From NCBI GenBank assembly GCA_045660825.1, contig JAZREN010000048.1, forward strand, positions 1 through 30,676: a stretch of 30,676 bases of DNA, written 5' to 3'. Positions 15,851-24,095 of the stretch are shown here, piece by piece; the first letter of the stretch is position 1; each line of letters starts with the position of its first letter. This stretch comes from HGM04593 sp045660825. GTDB taxonomy: Bacteria; Bacteroidota; Bacteroidia; Bacteroidales; Bacteroidaceae. The position numbers were made by a program, and so were the translations under genes. The notes beneath the pieces were generated by a model. That model saw nothing but the letters and a program-made list of their open reading frames with translations. It was not told where the DNA came from and made no database searches.

Positions 15851-16606
15851 ATGAAAATAGCACTTATCGGATATGGAAAGATGGGCAAGATCATTGAGAA
15901 GATTGCCCTTGAGAGAGGACACGAGATTGTGTCAATCATTGATGTGAATAATCTCGATGATTTCAACAGCGAGGCGTTCAAGAGTGCCGATGTTGCCATT
16001 GAGTTTACGGCGCCACACGTGGCATATGACAACTGCATCAAGACAATGGATGCCGGTGTGAAGGTTGTCAGCGGAAGTACAGGATGGTTCCAGCAGCATG
16101 AGGCCGAGATGCGCGAGAAATGCGAGAAAGAGGGCAAGACTCTGTTCTGGTCAAGCAATTTCAGCCTTGGTGTCGCAATATTTGCAGCGGTGAACCGCTA
16201 CCTCGCCCGCATAATGAACAATTTCGACAACTACCGTGTGAAGATTGAAGAGACTCATCATGTTCATAAACTGGACGCTCCAAGTGGAACAGCCATTACT
16301 CTTGCCGAGGGAATACTCGAGAATATCGGCCACAAGACAAGTTGGGTGATGGGTGACCTTACCAACCCCGATGGCACCGTAACCAAGGGTGCAGCCCCGA
16401 GTGCCACAGAGATTAAGATTGACGCAATACGCCGCGACGGGGTGCCCGGCATCCACACCATTACCTATGGTTCGGACGAAGATACCATAACCATCACTCA
16501 CGATGCCCACAGCCGCAACGGTTTTGCTTTGGGTGCGGTGATTGCGGCAGAGTATGCTGCCGGACATAGTGGTTTGCTTGGCATGAAGGATTTGATCAAC
16601 TTCTAA
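15851..16606 (+). CDS. dapB: 4-hydroxy-tetrahydrodipicolinate reductase
   Basis: DapB makes tetrahydrodipicolinate with NAD(P)H in the lysine and meso-diaminopimelate pathway, supplying peptidoglycan cross-linking residues. The protein begins MKIALIGYGKMGK, with the nucleotide-binding GxGxMG at the extreme N-terminus. Further on are AIEFTAPHVAYDN, the SGSTGW turn, and the signature ETHHVHKLDAPSGTA, holding the catalytic histidine and lysine (H136/H137 and K140 from this start). I prefer the ATG at 15851 (251 residues) because the family begins this way. The ATG at 15842 would add only MRS and cannot be excluded. It is first of a three-gene operon; lepB starts ten bases after its stop. Confidence 0.96.
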   Translation: MKIALIGYGKMGKIIEKIALERGHEIVSIIDVNNLDDFNSEAFKSADVAIEFTAPHVAYDNCIKTMDAGVKVVSGSTGWFQQHEAEMREKCEKEGKTLFWSSNFSLGVAIFAAVNRYLARIMNNFDNYRVKIEETHHVHKLDAPSGTAITLAEGILENIGHKTSWVMGDLTNPDGTVTKGAAPSATEIKIDAIRRDGVPGIHTITYGSDEDTITITHDAHSRNGFALGAVIAAEYAAGHSGLLGMKDLINF

Positions 16607-16616
16607 AAAGAGAATA

Positions 16617-18164
16617 ATGGCAGAATACATATTCAAGATACGTGGCAAGGAATTCAAGACTGACAGCAAGTCGCTCATCAAGATGGGTGTCGTCCTTGTG
16701 CTTTACATTGCTTTTCTCTTGTGGGTGAAAAGCTGGATGGGTATATTGGTGATTCCATTCATTGTCGACTGTTACACAACCCGCCTCATACCATGGAAAT
16801 GGTGGAAGAATCTTGAAAATAAGACAGCCCGAAGCGTGATGAGTTGGGTAGATTCGATTGTCTTTGCCCTGGTGGCCGTGTATTTTGTCCACATCTATTT
16901 TTTTCAGAACTATGTGATACCCACTTCGTCGCTTGAAAAGACTCTTGTGGTGGGCGATTACCTTTTTGTGAGCAAGTTGAACTATGGCCCCCGCAAGCCA
17001 CAGACGCCGTTGAGTATGCCTCTTACACAGCATACGATGCCAATCGTCGGTGGTAAGAGTTATATCGATGCGGTGCAGTGGGATTATGAGCGTGTTGCGG
17101 GCGTTGAGGAGATTGAACGTGGCGACATTGTCGTGTTCAACTATCCTGCTGGCGATGTTGCAACAACCAATCCGGCAGTCATCGACGTGCATACGATGTG
17201 TTATGCCTATGGCTTGGAACTCAATCCGCAGATGCATGGAGTTGATACAATGCCGCCTGCATTGGCCTATCCGCTGTATAAGAAGATATACAACGATGGC
17301 TTGAAATATATCGAATCGCACCCGCATGATTTCGGTGAACTTGTACATCGTCCTGTTGACCGCCGCGAGAATTATGTGAAGCGCTGCATCGGATTGCCGG
17401 GTGAGGTTCTTGAGATAAAGGACAAGGTTGTCTTTATCAATGGTGAGAAACTGACAAAGCATCAGAATGTACAACACAACTACAATGTTGTACTGACACG
17501 CGAACTTACCGAAGAGCAGCGCCGTGAGTGGAAGATAAGCAAGGACGATCTTATGGCCTTGCAGGCTGTACACCCTCAGTACATAACCGAAGAGGTGCGC
17601 CAGGCACTTGGTTTGTCGCGTGGCTTGGTTGATACCTTGCGCAGCATGGGTAGGAGAGTGTTGGTTGGGCAGATTCCGCTGACCGATGAGGTGAGCAGGA
17701 GCATCAAGGCCGACAAACGTCTGTGTAAGAGTATGGTCATCGCAGAACAGAACTCGACATTCGGAATCTATCCGCTGAATGGAAACAAAGGTTGGACTGT
17801 TGACAACTATGGTCCGGTGTGGATTCCTAAACGTGGTGAGAGTGTGGAACTTACACTTGATAACCTTGCAATATATGAACGCCCTATAGTTGCTTACGAA
17901 GGGAATAATCTCGAGGTGAAAGATGGCAAGATATTCATCAACGGCGTTGAAAGAGACAGCTATACATTTGGAATGGATTACTATTGGATGATGGGTGATA
18001 ACCGTCACAACAGTGCCGATTCACGTTGCTGGGGTTTTGTGCCCGAGGACCATATTGTGGGCAGGGCGTTGTTTGTGTGGCTTTCGCTCGACAAGGACCG
18101 TGGCTGGTTCGACGGCAAAGTACGTTGGAGACGTATGTTCCGCAGTGTGGGTTCATTCGATTGA
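16617..18164 (+). CDS. lepB: Signal peptidase I (long Bacteroidota form)
   Basis: LepB cleaves signal peptides from exported proteins at the outer face of the inner membrane. The 515-residue protein has hydrophobic segments at about 22-52 and 79-98. The nucleophile region reads PTSSLEKTL at 102-110, so S105 aligns with the catalytic serine. The general-base lysine is K255 in YVKRCIGLPGE, and the C-terminal box is GDNRHNSADSRCWG at 460-473. Serine and lysine are about 150 residues apart, against roughly 55 in E. coli LepB, and another insertion of over 150 residues lies before the GDNR box. Such enlargement is usual for this phylum. The gene sits between dapB and a WbqC-family gene with gaps of ten and seven bases. 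Confidence 0.95.
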   Translation: MAEYIFKIRGKEFKTDSKSLIKMGVVLVLYIAFLLWVKSWMGILVIPFIVDCYTTRLIPWKWWKNLENKTARSVMSWVDSIVFALVAVYFVHIYFFQNYVIPTSSLEKTLVVGDYLFVSKLNYGPRKPQTPLSMPLTQHTMPIVGGKSYIDAVQWDYERVAGVEEIERGDIVVFNYPAGDVATTNPAVIDVHTMCYAYGLELNPQMHGVDTMPPALAYPLYKKIYNDGLKYIESHPHDFGELVHRPVDRRENYVKRCIGLPGEVLEIKDKVVFINGEKLTKHQNVQHNYNVVLTRELTEEQRREWKISKDDLMALQAVHPQYITEEVRQALGLSRGLVDTLRSMGRRVLVGQIPLTDEVSRSIKADKRLCKSMVIAEQNSTFGIYPLNGNKGWTVDNYGPVWIPKRGESVELTLDNLAIYERPIVAYEGNNLEVKDGKIFINGVERDSYTFGMDYYWMMGDNRHNSADSRCWGFVPEDHIVGRALFVWLSLDKDRGWFDGKVRWRRMFRSVGSFD

Positions 18165-18171
18165 TTAGGCG

Positions 18172-18813
18172 ATGAAGGTTCTGGCTCACCCTCTTTATCT
18201 GGCTCCGGTGTCGCTTTATGCACGGTTGTACGCGGCAGACACTCTTGTGGTGGACGATGTCTCACCTTTTGTGAAACAGACATTCCGCAATCGTGCTGTG
18301 ATTGCAACCGAGAACGGGGCACAGTCGCTGACAATACCGGTTGTGCACGATGGTACAAAGGTGGCAATGCGCGATGTGCGTATAAGCGAGCATGGTAACT
18401 GGCGTCACCAGCATTGGAACGCCATGGTCAGCGCCTATCGCAAGAGTCCGTTCTTTGAGTATTATGCCGATGATTTTGCGCATTTCTATGAAGAACGCGA
18501 TGGTTTCCTGTTGGATTTCAATCTCCGCCTGCATGCTGTGGTAAGTGAGCTCCTGGGACTTGAAAGGAATGTCAGACTCATGTCTGATGAGGCTGTGGGC
18601 GGCGTCGTTGATTTGCGCCGCATTGCCGAACCCAAGGCTCTGGAGAGCGTAGAAGGCATTGCACTGCAACCCTATTATCAGGTTTTTGCCGGCCGAAACG
18701 GCTTCCTCCCGGCTTTGAGCATAGTTGACCTGCTGTTCAATATGGGTCCCGAAGGGTTGTTGGTATTGCGTGACAGTGTATGCTTGGACACTGTTGTTAC
18801 TGGTGAAAAATAA
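18172..18813 (+). CDS. WbqC-family protein
   Basis: The 213-residue protein belongs to the WbqC-like family, named after a gene in an O-antigen cluster. The biochemical role of most members is not established. The typical opening is present (MKVLAHPLYLAPVSLYARLY), then FVKQTFRNRAVIATENGAQ, the family hallmark SLTIPV (about 62-67) and WRHQHWNAMVSAYRKSPFFEYY (about 77-98). Acidic and aromatic residues follow (YADDFAHFYEE). There is no signal peptide or membrane span. It lies seven bases after lepB, the arrangement commonly seen in Bacteroidales, and ends just before the metF promoter. It may be co-transcribed with dapB and lepB. Confidence 0.88.
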   Translation: MKVLAHPLYLAPVSLYARLYAADTLVVDDVSPFVKQTFRNRAVIATENGAQSLTIPVVHDGTKVAMRDVRISEHGNWRHQHWNAMVSAYRKSPFFEYYADDFAHFYEERDGFLLDFNLRLHAVVSELLGLERNVRLMSDEAVGGVVDLRRIAEPKALESVEGIALQPYYQVFAGRNGFLPALSIVDLLFNMGPEGLLVLRDSVCLDTVVTGEK

Positions 18814-18820
18814 CTAAAAA

Positions 18821-18842
18821 GAGTTCAACTTATTTTGAACTC
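18821..18842. promoter_or_regulatory. Perfect inverted repeat overlapping the metF -33 element
   Basis: GAGTTCAA at 18821-18828 is mirrored exactly by TTGAACTC at 18835-18842 with a six-base spacer. The right arm overlaps the TTTG (18834-18837) of the metF promoter. No T-tract follows on the plus strand, so it is a poor terminator for the upstream operon. A regulator site is the better reading; the regulator is unknown. Confidence 0.5.
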
Positions 18843-18864
18843 CACATACCAGACATTATCTTTG
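18834..18864 (+). promoter_or_regulatory. metF operon promoter (-33 and -7)
   Basis: TTTG at 18834-18837 and TATCTTTG at 18857-18864 are separated by 19 bases, a full match to the Bacteroidota housekeeping pattern TTTG-N19-TAnnTTTG. It is the best complete promoter in the window, 45 bases upstream of the metF ATG. Confidence 0.75.
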
Positions 18865-18908
18865 TATTTACGATAAAAGGGCAATGGCCCATGTGATAGT
18901 AAAAAAAC

Positions 18909-19862
18909 ATGCGAGTAATCGATTATATAAATTCGTCATCAGACACGGCCTTCTCGTTCGAAGTGCTCCCGCCATTGAAAGGCGTGGGCACCGGTAAGTT
19001 GTTCGGGAACATTGACCGTCTCATGGAGTTCAATCCGGGTTATATCAATATAACAACGCATCACAGCGAACCTGTTTATCAGAGTCTTGGCGATGGTACC
19101 TACAGGCTTGCCTCAATACGTCGCCGTCCGGGAACGGTTGCGGTGGCAACAGCCATACATCATCGTTACGGCATACCGGTCGTTCCGCATATCCTGTGCA
19201 ACGGTTATACATATGAGGATACTGAATATGCTCTTATAGACCTGCAGTTATCGGGTATCACGGATATCCTTGTTCTGCAGGGCGACAAATGTAAGGGGGA
19301 TGCCAATACTGCGCCTGCAAAATGTGGCAACAAGCATGCTATTGATCTGTTGCGTCAGGTAAACCGTTTCAATGAGGGCTTCTTCGCAGATGGAACGCCC
19401 ATCAAGGAACCGGGGTGCCCATTTTCATATGGTGTGGCATGTTATCCCGAGAAGCATGAGGAGGCACCAAACTTGGAGAGTGACCTTGCCGTTTTGAAAC
19501 AGAAGGCCGACGAGGGTGCTGCATATGCCGTGACGCAGATGTTCTTTGACAACAGCAAATATTTTGCTTTTGTTGAAAAGGCCAGGGCAATGGGTATAAA
19601 TATCCCCATTATTCCGGGAATAAAACCCATTCATCGTCTCTCGCAGTTGAACATACTGCCAAAGACCTTCCGTGTAGATTTGCCTGCAGACCTTGTCAGC
19701 GAGCTCTTGAAATGCAAGGACGATGCAGCTGTGGCTCAGGTTGGTTGCGAGTGGGGAGTGCAGCAGTGTAAGGAGCTCATTGAGCATGGTGTGCCAAGCC
19801 TGCATTTCTATACCCTGAACGCATTTGACAGTGTATATAACATAGCTAAAGAGATATACTGA
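18909..19862 (+). CDS. metF: Methylenetetrahydrofolate reductase
   Basis: MetF reduces 5,10-methylene- to 5-methyl-tetrahydrofolate with FAD, supplying the methyl group for methionine. The 317-residue protein fits the bacterial single-domain barrel. SFEVLPP at 16-22 carries the catalytic glutamate (E18) of the FE-x-PP motif. NITTHHSEP, TDILVLQGDKCKG, FSYGVACYPEKHEE, AAYAVTQMFFDN and IPIIPGIKPI follow as the expected folate and flavin strands. It is the first gene of a four-gene run; its stop TGA overlaps the next start by one base. A perfect inverted repeat over the -33 element suggests regulation, perhaps by methionine or SAM status, although no SAM riboswitch was recognised in the short leader. 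Confidence 0.96.
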   Translation: MRVIDYINSSSDTAFSFEVLPPLKGVGTGKLFGNIDRLMEFNPGYINITTHHSEPVYQSLGDGTYRLASIRRRPGTVAVATAIHHRYGIPVVPHILCNGYTYEDTEYALIDLQLSGITDILVLQGDKCKGDANTAPAKCGNKHAIDLLRQVNRFNEGFFADGTPIKEPGCPFSYGVACYPEKHEEAPNLESDLAVLKQKADEGAAYAVTQMFFDNSKYFAFVEKARAMGINIPIIPGIKPIHRLSQLNILPKTFRVDLPADLVSELLKCKDDAAVAQVGCEWGVQQCKELIEHGVPSLHFYTLNAFDSVYNIAKEIY

Positions 19863-21001
19863 TGGGAGTGTTCTTTAAAGATATAATAGGCCAAGGGGCG
19901 GTGATAGAGAGATTGCGTCGCAGTGTCGACGAGAACAAGCTCGCGCATGCCTTGCTCATCAGTGGCCCGCAGGGTAACGGTAAGTTGCCCATAGCCATTG
20001 CGCTTGCAAACTATCTATTGTGCGGCAGTGGTAATGGTGATGCCTGTGGCGCTTGTCCGGCTTGTGTAAAGTTGGGTAAGTATATCCACAGCGACCTGCA
20101 CTTTGTCTTTCCTGTAAAGAAGAAAAAGAACAGCTCAAGTGATAATGCACCTGTAAGTGACGATTATATTGCCGAGTGGCGCGAGATGCTTTTGAAGAAT
20201 CCATATTTCAGCTATGACGACTGGTTGGCAAAGCTCGATGTGGAGAACCAGCAACCGATGATATATGAGCGTGAGAGCGGTGAGATACTGCATAAGCTCT
20301 CAATGCAGTCGCGTGAAGGTGGCTGGAAGGTTGTCGTCATATGGTTGCCCGAGAAGATGAAGGAGGCCGGTTCCAACAAACTACTGAAGATTATTGAGGA
20401 GCCGCCACAGAAGACTCTGTTTCTGCTTGTATCGGAAGAACCCGATAAGATAATTTCGACAATATTGAGCCGTACACAGCGTATAGATGTTCCGCGCATT
20501 GCAGTGGCCGATGTTGAAAATGCGCTTATATCGCGTTATGGCTTGGCATTTGACGATGCCAAGGTCGTGGCACAACAGAGTGCCGGAAATTGGGAGAAGG
20601 CCGAGGAACTGTTGTCTGTGAGTGAGGAAAAAGCATTGTACCTGGATCTCTTCATGCAGCTGATGCGTGTTGCTTATGCCCGCAATATACGTGATATGAA
20701 GGCGTGGAGCGAACAGGTGGCTGCGATGGGACGCGAGAGACAGAAACGCTTGCTTGACTATTGCCAACGCATGATACGTGAGAATTTTATCATGAACTTT
20801 AAGGAAGAGGAGATGCTTTATATGTCGCAGGCCGAGCGTAATTTCTCGGTGAGATTCTCTCCTTTTGTTAATGAACGCAATATCTTTGGAATAATGGAGG
20901 AACTCTCCGAGACCCAAAGACACATAGAACAGAATGTTAATGCAAAAATGGTCTTCTTCGATATGTCGTTGAGGATGATTGTTTGGATAAAAAATAGATA
21001 A
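19862..21001 (+). CDS. holB: DNA polymerase III delta' subunit (clamp loader)
   Basis: This is a clamp-loader subunit that helps place the sliding clamp on primed DNA. The 379-residue AAA+ protein begins FFKDIIGQGAVIERL (4-18), followed by HALLISGPQGNGKLP (29-43). This is a Walker A loop whose usual Thr/Ser after the lysine is leucine, fitting a delta' subunit that need not hydrolyse ATP. The zinc module has cysteines at 54, 62, 65 and 68, followed by HSDLHFVFPVKKKK. KMKEAGSNKLLKIIEEPP and ISTILSRTQRI are the sensor-region strands typical of HolB. It overlaps metF by one base and abuts ricT directly. A DnaX assignment is unlikely because of the altered Walker A and short length. Confidence 0.93.
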   Translation: MGVFFKDIIGQGAVIERLRRSVDENKLAHALLISGPQGNGKLPIAIALANYLLCGSGNGDACGACPACVKLGKYIHSDLHFVFPVKKKKNSSSDNAPVSDDYIAEWREMLLKNPYFSYDDWLAKLDVENQQPMIYERESGEILHKLSMQSREGGWKVVVIWLPEKMKEAGSNKLLKIIEEPPQKTLFLLVSEEPDKIISTILSRTQRIDVPRIAVADVENALISRYGLAFDDAKVVAQQSAGNWEKAEELLSVSEEKALYLDLFMQLMRVAYARNIRDMKAWSEQVAAMGRERQKRLLDYCQRMIRENFIMNFKEEEMLYMSQAERNFSVRFSPFVNERNIFGIMEELSETQRHIEQNVNAKMVFFDMSLRMIVWIKNR

Positions 21002-22168
21002 ATGGAAAAAAGATATAAAGAGAACAATGGCTGTGCCGGTGTCTGTTGCAAGGGGTGTGGTAGGATGGATGCTCCGCTCAACACATTTGACTGGCTTGCT
21101 GCTGTTCCGGGTAACGAGGAGTACACCGATATTGTAGAGGTACAGTTCAAGAATACGCGCAAGGGATATTACAGGAACAGCAATAATATCCCTTTGCAGA
21201 AAGGCGATGTGGTGGCTGTTGAGGCCAGCCCGGGCCACGATATCGGAAAGGTCACTATGACCGGTCGTCTGGTGTTGTTGCAACTGAAGAAGACACGCCT
21301 AACCCCCGAGAGCGAGTTCAAACGTGTATACCGCAAGGCACGTCCTGTGGATATGGAGAAATATGAGGAGGCTAAAGCCCGTGAGCATGACACCATGATA
21401 CGTTCACGCCAGATTGCAAAAGACCTTAATCTTGACATGAAGATTGGCGACGTGGAGTATCAGGGCGATGGCCTGAAGGCTATTTTCTATTATATTGCCG
21501 ACAGTCGTGTCGATTTCCGTCAGCTCATCAAGGTTCTAGCCGATGTCTTTAAGGTAAAAATTGAGATGAAGCAGATTGGTGCCCGTCAGGAGGCCGGTCG
21601 CATTGGCGGTATCGGCCCTTGCGGCAGGGAACTGTGTTGTGCCACATTTACAACAAACTTTGTGTCAGTGTCTACATCGGCAGCGCGTTTTCAGGATGTG
21701 TCACTTAATCCGCAGAAGCTTGCAGGCCAGTGTGCTAAGCTAAAGTGTTGTCTCAACTACGAGGTCGATGCTTATGTCGAGGCTTCAAAGAGATTGCCAC
21801 AGCGTGATATTGAGCTCGAGACAAAGGATGGAACATACTATTTCTTCAAGTGCGATATCCTACGTGGTGAAATTACATATTCTACCGACAAACATATACC
21901 CGCAAACCTTGTAACAATTACCAACCGCAGAGCATTTGCCGTTATTGAGATGAACAAGCGTGGCGAGCGTCCCGAAAGCCTGAACAATGATTCGTCAAAG
22001 GAGCCTAAGCGTCCTGTCGACCTGTTGGAGCAGGAGAATATCAACCGTTTCGACTCTGTTCAGCGCGGTAACAAGAAACGCCGTAGAGGCGGTGGTAACC
22101 ATCACGACTCAAGAAAAGGACATGGTAAGAGAGACGACAAGAACAGGGGTGCTTCTCCTCAAGGTTAA
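21002..22168 (+). CDS. ricT: PSP1/RicT-family regulatory iron-sulfur protein
   Basis: RicT (YaaT) belongs to the PSP1 C-terminal-domain family. In Bacillus it joins a complex with two [4Fe-4S] clusters that modulates RNase Y; the partners and role in Bacteroidota are not established. The 388-residue protein has the core at about 40-260. Cysteines lie at 207, 212 and 213 (GPCGRELCC) and at 244, 249 and 250 (CAKLKCCLNYE). An extra N-terminal group lies at 11, 15, 16 and 19 (CAGVCCKGC). The last fifty residues are basic and low-complexity (KKRRRGGGN, SRKGHGKR), suggesting RNA contact. The start lies directly after the holB stop, and the end overlaps the likely gldH start, so metF-holB-ricT-gldH is one unit. 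Confidence 0.9.
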   Translation: MEKRYKENNGCAGVCCKGCGRMDAPLNTFDWLAAVPGNEEYTDIVEVQFKNTRKGYYRNSNNIPLQKGDVVAVEASPGHDIGKVTMTGRLVLLQLKKTRLTPESEFKRVYRKARPVDMEKYEEAKAREHDTMIRSRQIAKDLNLDMKIGDVEYQGDGLKAIFYYIADSRVDFRQLIKVLADVFKVKIEMKQIGARQEAGRIGGIGPCGRELCCATFTTNFVSVSTSAARFQDVSLNPQKLAGQCAKLKCCLNYEVDAYVEASKRLPQRDIELETKDGTYYFFKCDILRGEITYSTDKHIPANLVTITNRRAFAVIEMNKRGERPESLNNDSSKEPKRPVDLLEQENINRFDSVQRGNKKRRRGGGNHHDSRKGHGKRDDKNRGASPQG

Positions 22169-22628
22169 ACTGTTGTTGCTGGCGGTCTTGTTGCTTGTGT
22201 CGTGTGATGGAACGGTCTATCACCGATTTGCGCAGGTTGACAGTGAAGGGTGGGCTTCTGTTGATACCCTGTCGTTTGTGTATGAGGGTTCGGCGGTCTC
22301 GTCGGGCAAGGAATCATCCCCAATGGCTATGACGCTCAATGTGCGTTATGGCGCCGGTTACAAGTACAGGAATCTGTATATGTTTGTGGAGTCGTTTAAA
22401 GCCGACAGTTCGTTGCTTTCGTCAGACACCCTCTGTTGCCCAATTTATGACGAGCGTGGGCGCAGATTGGGTAGCACGGCAGGTTCCATTTATCAGAATA
22501 AGAGCCAGACGGTTCCTTTGCTGGCAACATGTGCCGACACGCTTGTATTTAAGGTGTCACACCTGATGAACGATACTTTCTTACAGGAGGTGCTTGATGT
22601 TGGTTTGAAACTGACTTCAACCAAATGA
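22122..22628 (+). CDS. gldH: GldH-family lipoprotein
   Basis: GldH is a lipoprotein first described in Flavobacterium gliding and is kept in many non-gliding Bacteroidales, where its role is unclear. From the ATG at 22122 the product has 168 residues. A basic start (R3, R7, K14, K16) leads into the hydrophobic stretch LLLLAVLLLVSC, with lipobox cysteine C28. The mature part contains HRFAQVDSEGW, MTLNVRYGAGYKYRNLYMFV, DTLCCPIYDERGRRLG and KVSHLMNDTF, which fit the family. An in-frame ATG at 21987 would place 45 unlikely residues inside ricT. A GTG at 22149 would give a tidier signal peptide and 159 residues. The stop codon directly abuts the stop of the convergent rodA gene. Confidence 0.82.
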   Translation: MVRETTRTGVLLLKVKLLLLAVLLLVSCDGTVYHRFAQVDSEGWASVDTLSFVYEGSAVSSGKESSPMAMTLNVRYGAGYKYRNLYMFVESFKADSSLLSSDTLCCPIYDERGRRLGSTAGSIYQNKSQTVPLLATCADTLVFKVSHLMNDTFLQEVLDVGLKLTSTK

Positions 22629-24095
22629 TTACATTTTCATTTCCCTGTCTGCATCGATACGTAGGAATATTGACAGCAGTATGGTGAATCCCAGGAATGA
22701 TGAACCGCCGTAGCTGAAGAACGGCAATGGGATTCCAATTACAGGAACAAGTCCCAACACCATTCCTATATTTATGGTAAAGTGCAGGAAGAAAATGGAT
22801 GCTATGGCATATCCGTAAGCCCGGCCAAAACGGTCGTTCTGCCGTTCGGCAAGATGTATGATCCTGAAGATGAATATTATGAACATTGTCAGCACAAAGA
22901 CCGAACCGGAAAAACCCTGCTCTTCGCCAATTGTGCAGAAAATGAAATCGGTGTCCTGCTCCGGGACATAGTTCAGCTTTGTCTGTGTGCCGTTAAGGAA
23001 TCCTTTACCCCACACTCCTCCCGAGCCGATAGCAATCTTTGACTGGTGTACGTTGTAGCCTGCACCGTTAAGGTCTTCTTTGAGTCCCAGCAGAACCTCA
23101 ATCCTGATTTTCTGGTGCGGCTTCAGTACGTTTTGCATGACATAGTTGCATGAATAGTTGAAGGCTATGGCTCCAATTATATAAAGGGCTATCCAAAGGT
23201 TCTTCTTCTCTTTGCGCAACCTTATCTGCAAAAGCATATATATCACACTGAAAGCCAACAGTGCATACTGTGTTATCATTATGTTGAATTCCACAAGGTA
23301 TATTGCAACCCAGTATGAGCATAATGTAACGGCAAGGTTTGTTGTGAAGAGCACCAGAAACGTCTTGCTGTTCTTGCACCAAAGCTTTACGGTAGCAATG
23401 GAAATTATCTGTATTATGATGCTTGTCGCATACTGCCCGACGTTTACAGGCAGTTTTTCCATCATCACTCCTCCATACTTTATTCCTACCACAAAGTATA
23501 TGATTGCACTGACTGCCGTCAACAGGAAAATACCTGTCATGCCTTCGCGGTACAATACAAGGAATAGCGCAAGGTATACCAATGCGCTGCCGGTCTCTTT
23601 CTGTCCTATGATTATGAGCATTGGCAGCAGGATTATGCCCACACATTTCAGGAAGTCGCTGTTGTTGCTCATCTTGAAATCCCTGCGGCCTATGAATGCT
23701 GCAAGCATCAAGGCTGTGGCGAATTTCATGAATTCAGCCGGCTGAATCCTTATTGAACCTGCTGATATCCAGGAACGTGAACCTTTGATGTCCGTTGCTA
23801 TGAATATGGTTATGATACCCAATAGCATTGTGGCTGCATATATTATGACTGAGAGATTGCGGTATGTAAGTTTTGGAATGCACAGCATGATAAAGCCGGC
23901 AATCAGTGAGATGCCCATCCACATAGCCTGCTTGCCACTGCGTTCCCCTTGATTAAAGAAGTCGGCAAAACCGTTGTCTATGTAGCTGTGTGTAGAGCCG
24001 CATATGGCTAGCCAACCCATTGTGGCAAGCAAGGCGAACAACATCACCGTCCACCAGTCAATACGCTTTATTATGCTATCTTTCGTTCTTTCCAT
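22629..24095 (-). CDS. rodA: Rod-shape SEDS glycosyltransferase RodA
   Basis: RodA polymerises peptidoglycan glycan strands from lipid II during cell elongation, together with PBP2. From the ATG at 24095 (MERTKDSIIKRIDWW) it has 488 residues. There are about ten membrane spans and SEDS landmarks: KGSRSWI with nearby QPAEFMKFA, QKETGSALVYLALF, WGKGFLNGTQTKLNYVPEQDTDFIFC and GIPLPFFSYGGSSFLG. An in-frame ATG at 24137 would add 14 residues deep inside mrdA. The chosen start overlaps mrdA by 20 bases, which suggests coupled translation. It is the last gene of the purH-mreBCD-mrdA-rodA run and has no terminator before the convergent gldH end. Confidence 0.95.
   Translation of the reverse strand: MERTKDSIIKRIDWWTVMLFALLATMGWLAICGSTHSYIDNGFADFFNQGERSGKQAMWMGISLIAGFIMLCIPKLTYRNLSVIIYAATMLLGIITIFIATDIKGSRSWISAGSIRIQPAEFMKFATALMLAAFIGRRDFKMSNNSDFLKCVGIILLPMLIIIGQKETGSALVYLALFLVLYREGMTGIFLLTAVSAIIYFVVGIKYGGVMMEKLPVNVGQYATSIIIQIISIATVKLWCKNSKTFLVLFTTNLAVTLCSYWVAIYLVEFNIMITQYALLAFSVIYMLLQIRLRKEKKNLWIALYIIGAIAFNYSCNYVMQNVLKPHQKIRIEVLLGLKEDLNGAGYNVHQSKIAIGSGGVWGKGFLNGTQTKLNYVPEQDTDFIFCTIGEEQGFSGSVFVLTMFIIFIFRIIHLAERQNDRFGRAYGYAIASIFFLHFTINIGMVLGLVPVIGIPLPFFSYGGSSFLGFTILLSIFLRIDADREMKM

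Noticed and set aside
16596..18008. A 470-codon open frame on the minus strand opposite lepB
   Set aside because: It mirrors lepB, which has all catalytic motifs. Its product is rich in His, Cys and Ile with no domain, as expected for the complement of a real gene.
20381..21283. A 300-codon minus-strand frame opposite holB and ricT
   Set aside because: It spans two well-supported genes, is Cys/His-rich and has no recognisable motif, promoter or membrane pattern.
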